Assembly: GCA_023666835.1 (NCBI GenBank)
Contig: JAMPBJ010000001.1
Location: 580,383 to 644,382 of the forward strand
Direction: 5' to 3'
DNA length: 64,000 bases
Source: Bacteroides sp.
Lineage (GTDB): Bacteria > Bacteroidota > Bacteroidia > Bacteroidales > Muribaculaceae
Shown here: one piece after another, positions 23,528-31,422 of the stretch
Layout of the letters: every line of letters begins with the position of its first letter
How positions within the stretch are numbered: position 1 is the stretch's first letter
The notes under the pieces: generated by a model
Database searches by the model: none
Seen by the model: only the letters and a program-made list of their open reading frames with translations
Told to the model about the DNA's origin: nothing
Program-made: the position numbers and the translations under genes

Positions 23528-25042
23528 ATGAAACTCAGATATTATTTCATGAGCATGCTGATGATTGCCTCTGCATCGGTTGGCTTCACTTCATGCTCCG
23601 ACGACGACGATCCGGTTCCAGTGGTCAACGACCGCAACGACCTCGTGCTCGGTATAGACGCCCGCGTCAAAATCGGCCCCGACACCCGCATCGAACTCCC
23701 CATCGAGACAGGCAACGGCGAATATCAGGCTTATTCTCTTGATCCCGAGATTGCCGACGTTGTCATCGGTGAAGACGGCAAATACTACATCGAAGGCTTC
23801 AAAAACGGCAAAGCCCGCATCGTGGTTTCCGACGCCGCCAACAACTACAAGCAGCTCGTTGTAGGCGTCTACACCACCGATAACATGAAGCTTAACTACA
23901 CCAACCTTGAAGTGACTGCTCTCGTCGGCCAGTCTGAAAACGTACCCGGCTTTGAAGTTACTGAAGGCAACGGTGGCTACACCGCTACAGTCAACGATAA
24001 TCGCGTGACTATGATAATAAATGCCGAAGCAGGCACAATGACGATTCGCGCTACAGCCGACGAAACACCCTACACGGCAGTTGTCACAGTTGAGGATCAG
24101 ACAGGCCTCACCGCCACAGTCAACGTTTCTGTAGCGCCGGCTACTGCCCGGGTTAAAATCGGAACCGACACACGCGAACAGCTACCCATCGATGTTAACG
24201 CAGGCGAATATGAAATAACCCTCGTCAACGGCGGCCAAAAGGCGAAACTCGTCAGCGACGCATCCGGCGAATACATCGAAGGATTGGCCAACGGCACTGC
24301 CGTTGTCAAAGTATGTCAGGGCGATACCGTCCGTCAGATCACTTACAGCATCTATACGACCGACGTAATGAGACTGAACGAGACATCGCTGTCTGTCACT
24401 GCTCCTCTCGGTATCGCAGCAACAGTCAAAGATCTCAAAGTTCTTGAAGGCAACGGTGGCTATAGCGTAAGCTCCAGCAATACTGCAATTGCAGCTTCTA
24501 TCAACGCTGACGGAGTAGTGACATTAAATGTCACCGCGAAAGTTGAGAACTACACTGCCGAAATTACTATTAAAGACCAGACAGGCCTCTCTGCAAAAGC
24601 CACTGTCACAGTCAATGCCACATTCGATCCGTTTACAGACTCAGAACTCCAGGACATTCAGACCCTGACCAAAAACACTGTTTGGATTCAAGCTGCCAAC
24701 AAGTTCTCACAGAACATCAACAGCGACTTCACACGCTACGAATCCGACGGCGAATGGACAGACGAAGCCGATGGCAACTCCCACACATTCGGCTGGTGGG
24801 AAATCTACTATGGTTCAGACTACGGCGGTCACTACATCATATATCCCGAAGGCACAGGTCTCAATGAAGAAGTTGACGCCACCTACCGCTTCCGCTACGC
24901 TGCATGGGGTAGCTCAACTTACAATCTACCCGGCAAGGCCAAGATTCTTCAAGACGATGACACCAAGAAGGTGATGATCTGGTGGAATGTTGACATGCAG
25001 AACGAAGTAATCCAACGTGGCTGGATTGTCAAAATGAAGTAA
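23528..25042 (+). CDS. surface lipoprotein with duplicated Ig-like region
   Basis: A 504-residue lipoprotein. The lipobox Cys23 is followed by SDDDD, a strong surface-export signal. Residues of about 40-215 and 215-380 are two copies of one unit. Shared landmarks are ARVKIGxDTR, GEYxxxL, YIEGxxNGxAxxxV, VYTTDxMxLN and LEGNGGY, ending each time in an EDQTGL/KDQTGL strand like bacterial Ig-like (Big_2/BACON-type) domains. The C-terminal 120 residues are aromatic-rich (WWEIYYGSDYGGHYIIYP) and form a separate domain I do not recognise. It is the last gene before a terminator, so it belongs to the PUL, probably as another glycan-binding protein. Confidence 0.8.
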   Translation: MKLRYYFMSMLMIASASVGFTSCSDDDDPVPVVNDRNDLVLGIDARVKIGPDTRIELPIETGNGEYQAYSLDPEIADVVIGEDGKYYIEGFKNGKARIVVSDAANNYKQLVVGVYTTDNMKLNYTNLEVTALVGQSENVPGFEVTEGNGGYTATVNDNRVTMIINAEAGTMTIRATADETPYTAVVTVEDQTGLTATVNVSVAPATARVKIGTDTREQLPIDVNAGEYEITLVNGGQKAKLVSDASGEYIEGLANGTAVVKVCQGDTVRQITYSIYTTDVMRLNETSLSVTAPLGIAATVKDLKVLEGNGGYSVSSSNTAIAASINADGVVTLNVTAKVENYTAEITIKDQTGLSAKATVTVNATFDPFTDSELQDIQTLTKNTVWIQAANKFSQNINSDFTRYESDGEWTDEADGNSHTFGWWEIYYGSDYGGHYIIYPEGTGLNEEVDATYRFRYAAWGSSTYNLPGKAKILQDDDTKKVMIWWNVDMQNEVIQRGWIVKMK

Positions 25043-25072
25043 TCCCGACCACACCCCTACTATAATATAACG

Positions 25073-25124
25073 GGAGGCTGTGTCAAAAAAAGGCTGCGCC
25101 TAATTTGACACAGTCTCCTTTTTT
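25073..25124 (+). terminator. rho-independent terminator closing the PUL operon
   Basis: A 15-bp stem (GGAGGCTGTGTCAAA with TTTGACACAGTCTCC) around a 16-nt loop is followed by six T. It lies 30 bp past the last PUL gene. Confidence 0.88.
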
Positions 25125-25170
25125 GCGATTTTTTAACAATTCAATCTTACGCGCTTGCACTCCTTTGCAC

Positions 25171-25178
25171 TATTTTTG
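25171..25178 (+). promoter_or_regulatory. -7 box for the small barrel gene
   Basis: TATTTTTG fits TAnnTTTG, 49 bp before the ATG at 25227 and just after the PUL terminator. This suggests that the barrel gene is a separate unit. Confidence 0.45.
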
Positions 25179-25226
25179 TGAAAGAAAACAAGATTATATA
25201 CCAAACCAAAATTCCTATCTAAAAAA

Positions 25227-25931
25227 ATGAAAAAGTGTGCTATCGCTCTGCTGCTTGCCGCATCATCCGTTGTAGGCTATGCTCAAGATTTTTTCGACAA
25301 CCCTGACAACAAAGCATTCTTTGGCGTGCGTGCCTCATATGAGCTCGCCGTTCCCGGTGATTTTACAAGTGGCGACGGAGTCGGTAAACTCGATGCGCTC
25401 GACAATGGTTCGGGGTTCAATGTAGGCGCTGTATACAATATGCCCGTATGGAAAAACCTCTTCGTTGAAACCGGTTTGTCGATCTACTACAATACCTACT
25501 CATTGAATCGCACTGTGGCCAACGAAATTTTTCCTGTAGCCAACGAGTTTTCGTTCAAAAGCGCATCCGTGCGCCAGTGGGGCTTCCGTTTGCCCATCCA
25601 TGCCGGCTACAATTTTGATTTCACCCCGGACATTCGCGTAGGCGTGTTTACCGGTCCCGAACTCAACGTCAGCTTCAAGGGCAACACTCATGCCGGTGTC
25701 GACGAATTCAATATCTCTGGCCCGGCATTCGGCGACAATGGCTATCTCAACCGCGCCGACATCAAGTGGCGTATAGGAGCCAGCGCTACATTTATGGATC
25801 ATTATTACGTTGCCATATCCGGCGCCGTTGGCATGTGCGACATGGCCCGCGATCTGAAAGTTGCCGGCGAGAAGATCAACCTTAAAATGCGCTCCAACGT
25901 ATTCGACATCACCTTCGGCTACAATTTCTAA
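25227..25931 (+). CDS. small outer-membrane beta-barrel (PorT-like) protein
   Basis: A 234-residue exported protein with signal peptide MKKCAIALLLAASSVVGYAQ and an eight-to-ten-strand barrel pattern. It includes FFGVRASYELA at the start, WGFRLPIHAGYNFDFTPDIRVGVF in the middle and an aromatic final strand VFDITFGYNF, matching the OMP_b-brl_2 superfamily. Function in this family is generally unknown. It is flanked by its own promoter-like box and terminator and sits next to the PUL without sharing its transcript. Confidence 0.85.
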   Translation: MKKCAIALLLAASSVVGYAQDFFDNPDNKAFFGVRASYELAVPGDFTSGDGVGKLDALDNGSGFNVGAVYNMPVWKNLFVETGLSIYYNTYSLNRTVANEIFPVANEFSFKSASVRQWGFRLPIHAGYNFDFTPDIRVGVFTGPELNVSFKGNTHAGVDEFNISGPAFGDNGYLNRADIKWRIGASATFMDHYYVAISGAVGMCDMARDLKVAGEKINLKMRSNVFDITFGYNF

Positions 25932-25951
25932 ATTATCTTTATCATCATACA

Positions 25952-25986
25952 GCGAGAGGCCGCACTATCAATAGCGCGGCCTCTCG
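25952..25986 (+). terminator. hairpin terminator after the barrel gene
   Basis: CGAGAGGCCGC pairs with GCGGCCTCTCG around a loop of about 12 nt, 21 bp after the stop. The T-run is weak (TTCGTCATT), so termination may be partial. Confidence 0.65.
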
Positions 25987-26047
25987 TTCGTCATTATCTG
26001 ATTTTGTCCTATTCGGGTATTTCGCATTGCAGTCCGATGAGCATAAT

Positions 26048-26110
26048 AGCCTGTTCCATAATATTTGTTAACGATGGGGCGCATCGTTAACAAATATTAT
26101 GGAACAGGCT
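26048..26110. repeat. 29-bp perfect inverted repeat (long hairpin)
   Basis: Positions 26048-26076 and 26082-26110 are perfect reverse complements around a 5-nt loop (GGGCG). The stem is too long and too AT-rich for a normal terminator and has no T-run. The 420-bp gap 25932-26351 that contains it has no supported gene. It may be two collapsed terminal repeats of an element, or an end of element B next to it. Confidence 0.85.
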
Positions 26111-26232
26111 CTAAAATCGGTCTCGCCCTGATCGTAAATTGCCGGCAGATCAGATTGAGGCGTGGTTTCTGTCACGAGTCTATAGTTGCCATTCGATGTG
26201 AGTTTTCGCAACTCTTCCATTTGAGCGTTAAA

Positions 26233-26274
26233 GGAGTGTACTTGATATACACGACTGAAACAAAGAGCAAAAGA
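26233..26274. repeat. second copy of the element A core (inverted)
   Basis: These 42 nt are the reverse complement of 3964-4005 with one mismatch, including the small GTGTAC/GTACAC-type hairpin. With the 29-bp hairpin 120 bp away, this marks a second, differently bounded member of the element family (element B, about 26048-26290). A short minus-strand stretch (about 26110-26235) looks coding but is not a complete gene. Confidence 0.75.
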
Positions 26275-26351
26275 CACCCAATGCATCGAAGCACTCGTCG
26301 AGCGTTTCAAATCCGTTGGGATGGCTGTAGTAATCGAGATATATTGCCATG

Positions 26352-27191
26352 CTATTTTCCGATGGTCGATTGATGCTCTCTGAAATGACGCGCGAAGAAG
26401 TCCATCTGCGGGCCGATCGACTGATGCCAGTAGGAGGGCGTGTGGCCGCCGGGCGAGGTCAGAAATGCGTGTGGTATGCGGCGCTGGTTGAGTTCACGGT
26501 CCAGTGTGCAGTTCACGTCGTAGAAGAAATCGTCGGTGCCGCAGTCAAATATGATGTTGACTTGGCCGGGTATGATCATCGGCACGAGACTCATCACCGT
26601 GTGCTCGGTCCACCGCATCGGATTGGATTCATATGATCCCAGCCGGTCGGGGATGTTCCACGATTTTGGCCAGGGACGGAAATCCACGCCACCGCTCGTC
26701 GATCCGGCGTTGCCAAACAGATCGGGGTGACGCAGTGCGAGCCAGAGGGCTCCGTGGCCTCCCATGCTCAGACCGGTGATGGCTCGTTCGTCGCGCGACT
26801 TCGTCGTGCGGTATTCAGCATCGACCCATGGCACCAGGTCGTCGATGATGTAGCTTTCCATTCTCATCTTAGGATCGACAGGCGAATCCCAGTACCAGCT
26901 GTTGAGCCCCGACGGGCACACGATGATCACTCCATATGCGTCGGCCAGCGAGTCGATGTTGATTACCGAACCCCACGATTTGTGGTCGCCGCCGTGGCCG
27001 TTGAGCAGATACACTACCGGATATGTTGATTCGGAAAGATTGCTGTAGTCTGTCGGGACGGCTATCGTCACGGGAGCCGGCCCCGGTATGTTGTGAGTGG
27101 GGACTTCGCGTACCACTGATGCCATGCTCAGAAGGGCAGGCAACGCAATGCCGACGGCTGTCAGCAATCTTCTGATGATTTGTCGTGTCAT
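26352..27191 (-). CDS. alpha/beta-hydrolase esterase (esterase D / CE1-like)
   Basis: A 279-residue exported serine hydrolase. The signal peptide ends near residue 25 (LTAVGIALPALLSMAS). The nucleophile elbow is GLSMGG (catalytic Ser), and the oxyanion region YPVVYLLNGHGGDHKSW is typical of esterase D/feruloyl-esterase-like folds. The probable acid and base are in FDCGTDDFFYD and the C-terminal SPGGHTPSYWH. It probably deacylates a sugar or polysaccharide ester in the periplasm. The natural substrate is not evident. It is transcribed alone, divergent from mtnN, with a -7 box 24 bp upstream. Confidence 0.88.
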   Translation of the reverse strand: MTRQIIRRLLTAVGIALPALLSMASVVREVPTHNIPGPAPVTIAVPTDYSNLSESTYPVVYLLNGHGGDHKSWGSVINIDSLADAYGVIIVCPSGLNSWYWDSPVDPKMRMESYIIDDLVPWVDAEYRTTKSRDERAITGLSMGGHGALWLALRHPDLFGNAGSTSGGVDFRPWPKSWNIPDRLGSYESNPMRWTEHTVMSLVPMIIPGQVNIIFDCGTDDFFYDVNCTLDRELNQRRIPHAFLTSPGGHTPSYWHQSIGPQMDFFARHFREHQSTIGK

Positions 27192-27214
27192 AACTTTTTA
27201 TATTTTTTCAGATA

Positions 27215-27222
27215 CAAATTTA
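27215..27222 (-). promoter_or_regulatory. -7 box of esterase promoter
   Basis: TAAATTTG on the minus strand fits TAnnTTTG, 24 bp before the esterase ATG. It is divergent from the mtnN box only 13 bp away. Confidence 0.5.
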
Positions 27223-27234
27223 ACTATTAATGTG

Positions 27235-27242
27235 TAATTTTG
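27235..27242 (+). promoter_or_regulatory. -7 box of mtnN promoter
   Basis: TAATTTTG fits TAnnTTTG. A predicted start site near 27248 lies downstream of the alternative upstream start at 27230, which supports the ATG at 27263 for mtnN. Confidence 0.55.
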
Positions 27243-27262
27243 TAATTGTTAATCGTAAAATA

Positions 27263-27943
27263 ATGAAAATAGGCATAATTGTGGCCATGGACAAGGAGCT
27301 TGACCTCCTGTTGCCACTCCTTGAAGATCAAACCATCTCGACCATCAATGGGTTCACTTTCCATAGTGGAACCATCGGACAATCGTCAATAATAGCCATG
27401 AAATGTGGTATAGGCAAGGTCAATGCCGCCGTTGGCACAATGACGTTGATTGATCATTTCTCGCCCGAGCTGATCATCAACACCGGTGTGGCCGGTGGCA
27501 CGGGCGGTAATGCCGGAGTGCTCGACATCGTGGTCGGAACCCGCATCGCATACCACGATGTGTGGTGCGGACCCGGCACGGAGTGGGGCGATGCCGCCGG
27601 ATGTCCGCGATTCTTCCACACCTCCGACAAGGTGAATTCACTGCCATGTCTGCATGAAGGCGACACCGTCAAGCACGGACTCGTGGCCTCGGGCGATGTG
27701 TTTGTCAGCGACGCCCACATCATTGACCACATACGCTCGCTTTATCCCGATGTCGATGCCGTCGACATGGAGTCGGCAGCCATTGCCCAGGTGTGCTATC
27801 TGCGCGGAGTCGAATTCGCATGCATGCGTGTCATCTCCGACACTCCGGGTGCCGACGACAACATCTCCCAATACAAAAACTTTTGGGAAGAGGCTCCGCG
27901 CCACACTTTCGACATGCTTCGGCAAATCATCAATGAGCTATAA
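27263..27943 (+). CDS. mtnN: 5'-methylthioadenosine/S-adenosylhomocysteine nucleosidase
   Basis: A cytoplasmic 226-residue nucleosidase that removes adenine from S-adenosylhomocysteine and methylthioadenosine. The family start MKIGIIVAMDKELDLLLPLL, the NTGVAGG phosphorylase-fold loop and the VDMESAAIAQVC motif (substrate Met-Glu and catalytic region) are all present, with the final SDTPGADD catalytic loop. It lies upstream of luxS, which uses its product S-ribosylhomocysteine, so together they form the activated methyl cycle. A MITE-like element sits between them. Confidence 0.95.
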   Translation: MKIGIIVAMDKELDLLLPLLEDQTISTINGFTFHSGTIGQSSIIAMKCGIGKVNAAVGTMTLIDHFSPELIINTGVAGGTGGNAGVLDIVVGTRIAYHDVWCGPGTEWGDAAGCPRFFHTSDKVNSLPCLHEGDTVKHGLVASGDVFVSDAHIIDHIRSLYPDVDAVDMESAAIAQVCYLRGVEFACMRVISDTPGADDNISQYKNFWEEAPRHTFDMLRQIINEL

Positions 27944-28138
27944 GAGTATGTTTGAATTTAAATCGTTTTTAAATTTTTAGAGTATAATTGAAAAGACTCA
28001 AAATTAGTCTTGAAGACTTTTACGGTTAATTTCAAGATTTTCATCGGTCACATAGCTCGCTATGCTCCCTCTTCAAATATTAAAATTATCACGTAAAACT
28101 CATTCAATCTTAAATTTGTTTAAACTCAAACATACTCT
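27943..28138. mobile_element. MITE-like element C between mtnN and luxS
   Basis: A 196-bp non-coding block is bounded by inverted repeats. AGAGTATGTTTGAATTTAAA at the left (27943-27962) matches, with one or two changes, the inverse of 28119-28138 at the right. Near 28051-28064 it contains a small hairpin CATAGC-TC-GCTATG followed by TCC, placed as the GTGTAC/GTACAC hairpin is in element A. The left repeat begins right at the mtnN stop (27943) and the right one ends 4 bp before the luxS ATG. The element is an inference from structure. Confidence 0.65.
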
Positions 28139-28142
28139 GACA

Positions 28143-28625
28143 ATGAAAAAGATAGCAAGTTTCACCATCGACCACGTGCGATTGCTTCGCGGAGTCTACG
28201 TGTCGCGCACCGACCGAACTCCATCCGGCGACGTGCTCACCACGTTCGACGTTCGCATGACAGAGCCCAACCGCCAGCCGGCGCTTGATGGGGCCACGCT
28301 ACATGCCATCGAACATCTTGCCGCCACATATTTGCGCAATCATCCTCAGTGGGCCGATCGCATCGTCTACTGGGGTCCGATGGGCTGTTGCACCGGCAAT
28401 TATCTGATTGTGAGTGGCGACTATACTTCGGTCGATATCTTGCCTCTGATTCGCGAAACATTCCGGTTCATAGCCGATTTCGATGGAGAGATTCCCGGTG
28501 CCACGCCTCGTGATTGCGGCAACTACAGATATATGGATCTTGAGGATGCACGTCTGCAGGCCCGGCGTTATCTCGATGAGGTACTCGACGTGGCCACGGA
28601 TGCTAACCTTGTTTATCCCGACTGA
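28143..28625 (+). CDS. luxS: S-ribosylhomocysteine lyase (autoinducer-2 synthase)
   Basis: A 160-residue cytoplasmic metalloenzyme that splits S-ribosylhomocysteine into homocysteine and DPD, the precursor of autoinducer-2. The metal motif HAIEH is present (followed by LAATYLRNH), and the third ligand Cys with its Gly-rich loop is in WGPMGCCTGNYL. Length matches the family. I chose the ATG at 28143, which begins the conserved N-terminus (ASFTIDHVRL), over an upstream ATG at 28062 that lies inside element C. The AlbA_2 gene starts 14 bp after the stop. Confidence 0.95.
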   Translation: MKKIASFTIDHVRLLRGVYVSRTDRTPSGDVLTTFDVRMTEPNRQPALDGATLHAIEHLAATYLRNHPQWADRIVYWGPMGCCTGNYLIVSGDYTSVDILPLIRETFRFIADFDGEIPGATPRDCGNYRYMDLEDARLQARRYLDEVLDVATDANLVYPD

Positions 28626-28639
28626 CACTACCACAGGCG

Positions 28640-29296
28640 ATGAAAGATCTGAAGGCTGTCAGAGGAAAATTCTACCTGCAAAGGGTCATTGCTGAGGGCG
28701 AACACGAGCAGCAGGATTTCAAGTTCACCATCAGTGATGCCCACAAAATAGCTCACTCCATATCGGCATTCGCCAACAATCGAGGCGGACGGCTGTTGAT
28801 CGGAGTGAAGGACAATGGTGTCATTGCCGGAGTCAGAAGCGAAGAGGATATCTATGTAGTGGAGCAGGCAGCAGAGATGTATTGCCGTCCTGCCCAGCAC
28901 CCTGTTTTCTCGGCTTATTCGGCCGAAGATGGTGCCGTGGTCATCAAAGTAGAAATAGCTGCCAGTCCCGAGCGCCCGGTTCAAGCCCGTGAGGTCGATG
29001 GCGCATGGCGTGCCTACTATCGGGTGGCCGATGAAAATATTGTGGCTTCTCCTCTCATGGTCAAGGCCTGGCGCCGAAAGTCTGATCCGCAGGCCGGGGC
29101 AACGGTCTTCGATGCCGACTGCTCCCGCATCGTGTCGCTTTTGCGCGACGCCGAAGCCATGTCGCTCCAGCAGGTTGCCATCGCGTCGGGTCTGTCTATG
29201 AAATCAGCTGAGGAACTTGTCATTCGCCTCTATTGCATGGAGATCGTCGGGTTCCGATTCGTCAATCGGCAGTTTCTGATCCATGCTCTAACATGA
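28640..29296 (+). CDS. AlbA_2 (Schlafen-type) domain protein
   Basis: A 218-residue cytoplasmic protein. The N-terminal half has the AlbA_2/Schlafen signature: EQQDFKFTISDAHKIAHSIS followed by AFANNRGGRLLIGVKDNG, the putative nucleotide-binding stretch. The C-terminal 70 residues resemble a winged helix (SLQQVAIASGLSMKSAEELV). Families with this layout are usually called ATP-binding or transcriptional regulators, but activity is unproven. It starts 14 bp after luxS and is probably co-transcribed with it. The convergent gap to the ABC transporter (29297-29453) shows only an AT-rich hairpin. Confidence 0.82.
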   Translation: MKDLKAVRGKFYLQRVIAEGEHEQQDFKFTISDAHKIAHSISAFANNRGGRLLIGVKDNGVIAGVRSEEDIYVVEQAAEMYCRPAQHPVFSAYSAEDGAVVIKVEIAASPERPVQAREVDGAWRAYYRVADENIVASPLMVKAWRRKSDPQAGATVFDADCSRIVSLLRDAEAMSLQQVAIASGLSMKSAEELVIRLYCMEIVGFRFVNRQFLIHALT

Positions 29297-29453
29297 AGTA
29301 GGGAGTAATCTGCCTGAATGACCTTTAAAAATACTCATTTCAGGGTATGGTGAAAGGGAATAATCCGTTGTAATTTTGTAATGTAAAATTACGAATAAAC
29401 GAACAACGAACAATTTAGTCAACCACTGTAATCTATTAGGGTCAATTGCGGAG

Positions 29454-31310
29454 CTACTGGGAAGTGGCTCCGCTGTTGCTGTTCATCGATTGCATTTGCA
29501 CTAGACGGGTGTAGTAGCCGTTTAGCGCCAGCAACTGGTCGTGGGTGCCGCGTTCCACGATCTCTCCTTCGTGGAGCACGCATATCTGAGAGGCGTTTTT
29601 GATCGTCGACAACCGGTGGGCAATGACCAGAGTGGTGCGGTTTTTCATCAGCCTTTCGAGCGCTTGCTGCACCAGCAGTTCGCTTTCGCTGTCGAGCGCC
29701 GAGGTGGCCTCGTCGAGAATGAGTATGGGCGGGTTCTTGAGTATGGCTCGCGCTATCGACACTCTCTGGCGTTGTCCGCCTGAGAGTTTGCAACCACGGT
29801 CACCGATGTTGGTGTCGTAGCCGTCTTCACTGGCCATGATGAAATCGTGGGCATTGGCTATCTTTGCGGCTTGCTCAACCTGCTCGCGGGTGGCATTCTC
29901 AACTCCGAAGGTGATGTTGTTGTAGAACGAGTCGTTAAACAGGATCGCCTCCTGGTTGACGTTACCCATGAGCGAACGCAGGTCGTAGACCTTCAGATCG
30001 CGGATGTCGATGCCGTCGACCTTGATGCTGCCTCCGTCGATGTCGTAGAACCTCGGCAACAGGTCGGCCAAAGTTGATTTTCCTGAACCGCTCTGTCCTA
30101 CCAAAGCCACCGTCTCGCCCGGGCGTATGGTGAAGTTGACATTCTTAACCACGGGCACTGTCGGATCGTAGCCGAAGGTCACGTTCTCGTATCGTATCTC
30201 GCCTTTGAGTTCCTTGATTTTCTGAGGATTTTCGGGATCGCAGATCGGATTTTTGGCGCTGAGTATCTTGTCTACACGTTCCATCGACGCAAGCCCTTTC
30301 TGGATTGTATACATTGCCTTCGACAATTCCTTGGCCGGGTTGATGATACTGTAAAATATGACCAGATAGTAGATGAATTCCGGTGCAGTGATCATCGAAT
30401 TGCCGCTGATGATTAGCGTTCCACCAAACCAAAGCACGATGGCAATGGTCAGTGTACCGAGAAATTCGCTCATCGGGTGGGCGAGGGCATGCCGGCGGTT
30501 GACGCGGTTGGTCAGCTTGTAGAAGCGTTGTGTGCCATTGTGGAATCGCTCTGACACTTTGTGCTCGGCATTGAATGCCTTGATGATGCGAAGTCCGCCG
30601 AGGGTCTCCTCGATGTTGCTCATCAGCTCGCCCCATTGACGCTGAACCTCAAGCGAGGTTCGCTTCAGGGCTTTGCCAATGCGACCCATGGCCATGCCGG
30701 CGATCGGCAGGAGCACGAGCACAAAGAGCGTCAGCTGCCAGCTCATCACTATCATCATGGCCAGACAGGCTATGATCATCACGGGGTTTTTAAATGCCAT
30801 GTCGAGCGAAGACATGATCGACACTTCGATCTCAGTGACGTCGCCACTGATGCGGGCCATCACGTCGCCTTTGCGCTCGGCGGTGAAGAATCCGATAGGC
30901 AGATGTATGATCCGGTCATACAGACTGTTGCGTATGTCGCGCACGATGCCCGAGCGGAGCGGGATCATGAAATAGGAAGCCAGATAGGCAGCGCCGGTCT
31001 TGAGACCTGTCGACACTACAAGGATAAGGCCCAGCAATGCCAGTGTGGCCGATTGCCCCCAGGCGAAGATCGCCTCTTGAGTATAGTAATAGAAGTTGTT
31101 GATAGCCACTTCTTTCAGCGATCCGTCAGCCATTGTCATATAGTGGTACACGCCTTCTTTGATCTGAAAGAGCATCTCCAGAATGGGCATGACCATGGCA
31201 AACGAAAACAGTGTCAGCACGGCTGACAGCAGGTTGAACAAAATGTTCAGTGCAAGATATTTCTTATATGGCGGGACAAAACGTCGTAGAAGTTCCCAGA
31301 GTTGATTCAT
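29454..31310 (-). CDS. MsbA-like ABC exporter (fused permease-ATPase)
   Basis: A 618-residue half-transporter of the inner membrane, working as a homodimer. Six predicted transmembrane helices (about residues 20-330) precede the nucleotide-binding domain: Walker A GQSGSGKST near 404, signature LSGGQ near 506, Walker B ILILDEATSALD, and the H-loop VIAHRLST. MsbA-like exporters of this type flip lipid A core or similar lipids. The divergent lpxB neighbour, in lipid A synthesis, is compatible with that role. Substrate is not proven, and Bacteroidales carry several paralogues. Confidence 0.93.
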   Translation of the reverse strand: MNQLWELLRRFVPPYKKYLALNILFNLLSAVLTLFSFAMVMPILEMLFQIKEGVYHYMTMADGSLKEVAINNFYYYTQEAIFAWGQSATLALLGLILVVSTGLKTGAAYLASYFMIPLRSGIVRDIRNSLYDRIIHLPIGFFTAERKGDVMARISGDVTEIEVSIMSSLDMAFKNPVMIIACLAMMIVMSWQLTLFVLVLLPIAGMAMGRIGKALKRTSLEVQRQWGELMSNIEETLGGLRIIKAFNAEHKVSERFHNGTQRFYKLTNRVNRRHALAHPMSEFLGTLTIAIVLWFGGTLIISGNSMITAPEFIYYLVIFYSIINPAKELSKAMYTIQKGLASMERVDKILSAKNPICDPENPQKIKELKGEIRYENVTFGYDPTVPVVKNVNFTIRPGETVALVGQSGSGKSTLADLLPRFYDIDGGSIKVDGIDIRDLKVYDLRSLMGNVNQEAILFNDSFYNNITFGVENATREQVEQAAKIANAHDFIMASEDGYDTNIGDRGCKLSGGQRQRVSIARAILKNPPILILDEATSALDSESELLVQQALERLMKNRTTLVIAHRLSTIKNASQICVLHEGEIVERGTHDQLLALNGYYTRLVQMQSMNSNSGATSQ

Positions 31311-31332
31311 ATTGGCGTTTTATAATGTGATG

Positions 31333-31340
31333 CAAAGATA
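31333..31340 (-). promoter_or_regulatory. -7 box of ABC exporter promoter
   Basis: TATCTTTG on the minus strand fits TAnnTTTG, 23 bp before the exporter ATG and back-to-back with the lpxB box. Confidence 0.55.
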
Positions 31341-31363
31341 AACAAAATTAGCCGAATAATGCT

Positions 31364-31371
31364 TATCTTTG
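31364..31371 (+). promoter_or_regulatory. -7 box of lpxB promoter
   Basis: TATCTTTG fits TAnnTTTG. The predicted start near 31377 lies downstream of an alternative upstream start at 31369 and so supports the lpxB ATG at 31423. Confidence 0.55.
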
Positions 31372-31422
31372 TCTATCGAACTTGTCGCTGTCGGCAAGTC
31401 TGCGAATTCTAACTTCATCAAG

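Noticed and set aside
26068..26310. 80-codon minus-strand ORF in the gap after the small barrel gene
   Set aside because: It runs through the element B core and the long hairpin, so the ORF is made of repeat sequence. A stretch near 26110-26235 looks coding-like but is at most a gene fragment.
29370..29392. TAATTTTG box and small palindrome between AlbA_2 and the ABC exporter
   Set aside because: It matches the -7 consensus but no plus-strand gene follows for 2 kb, and the region is AT-rich. It could mark a small RNA, with no other support.
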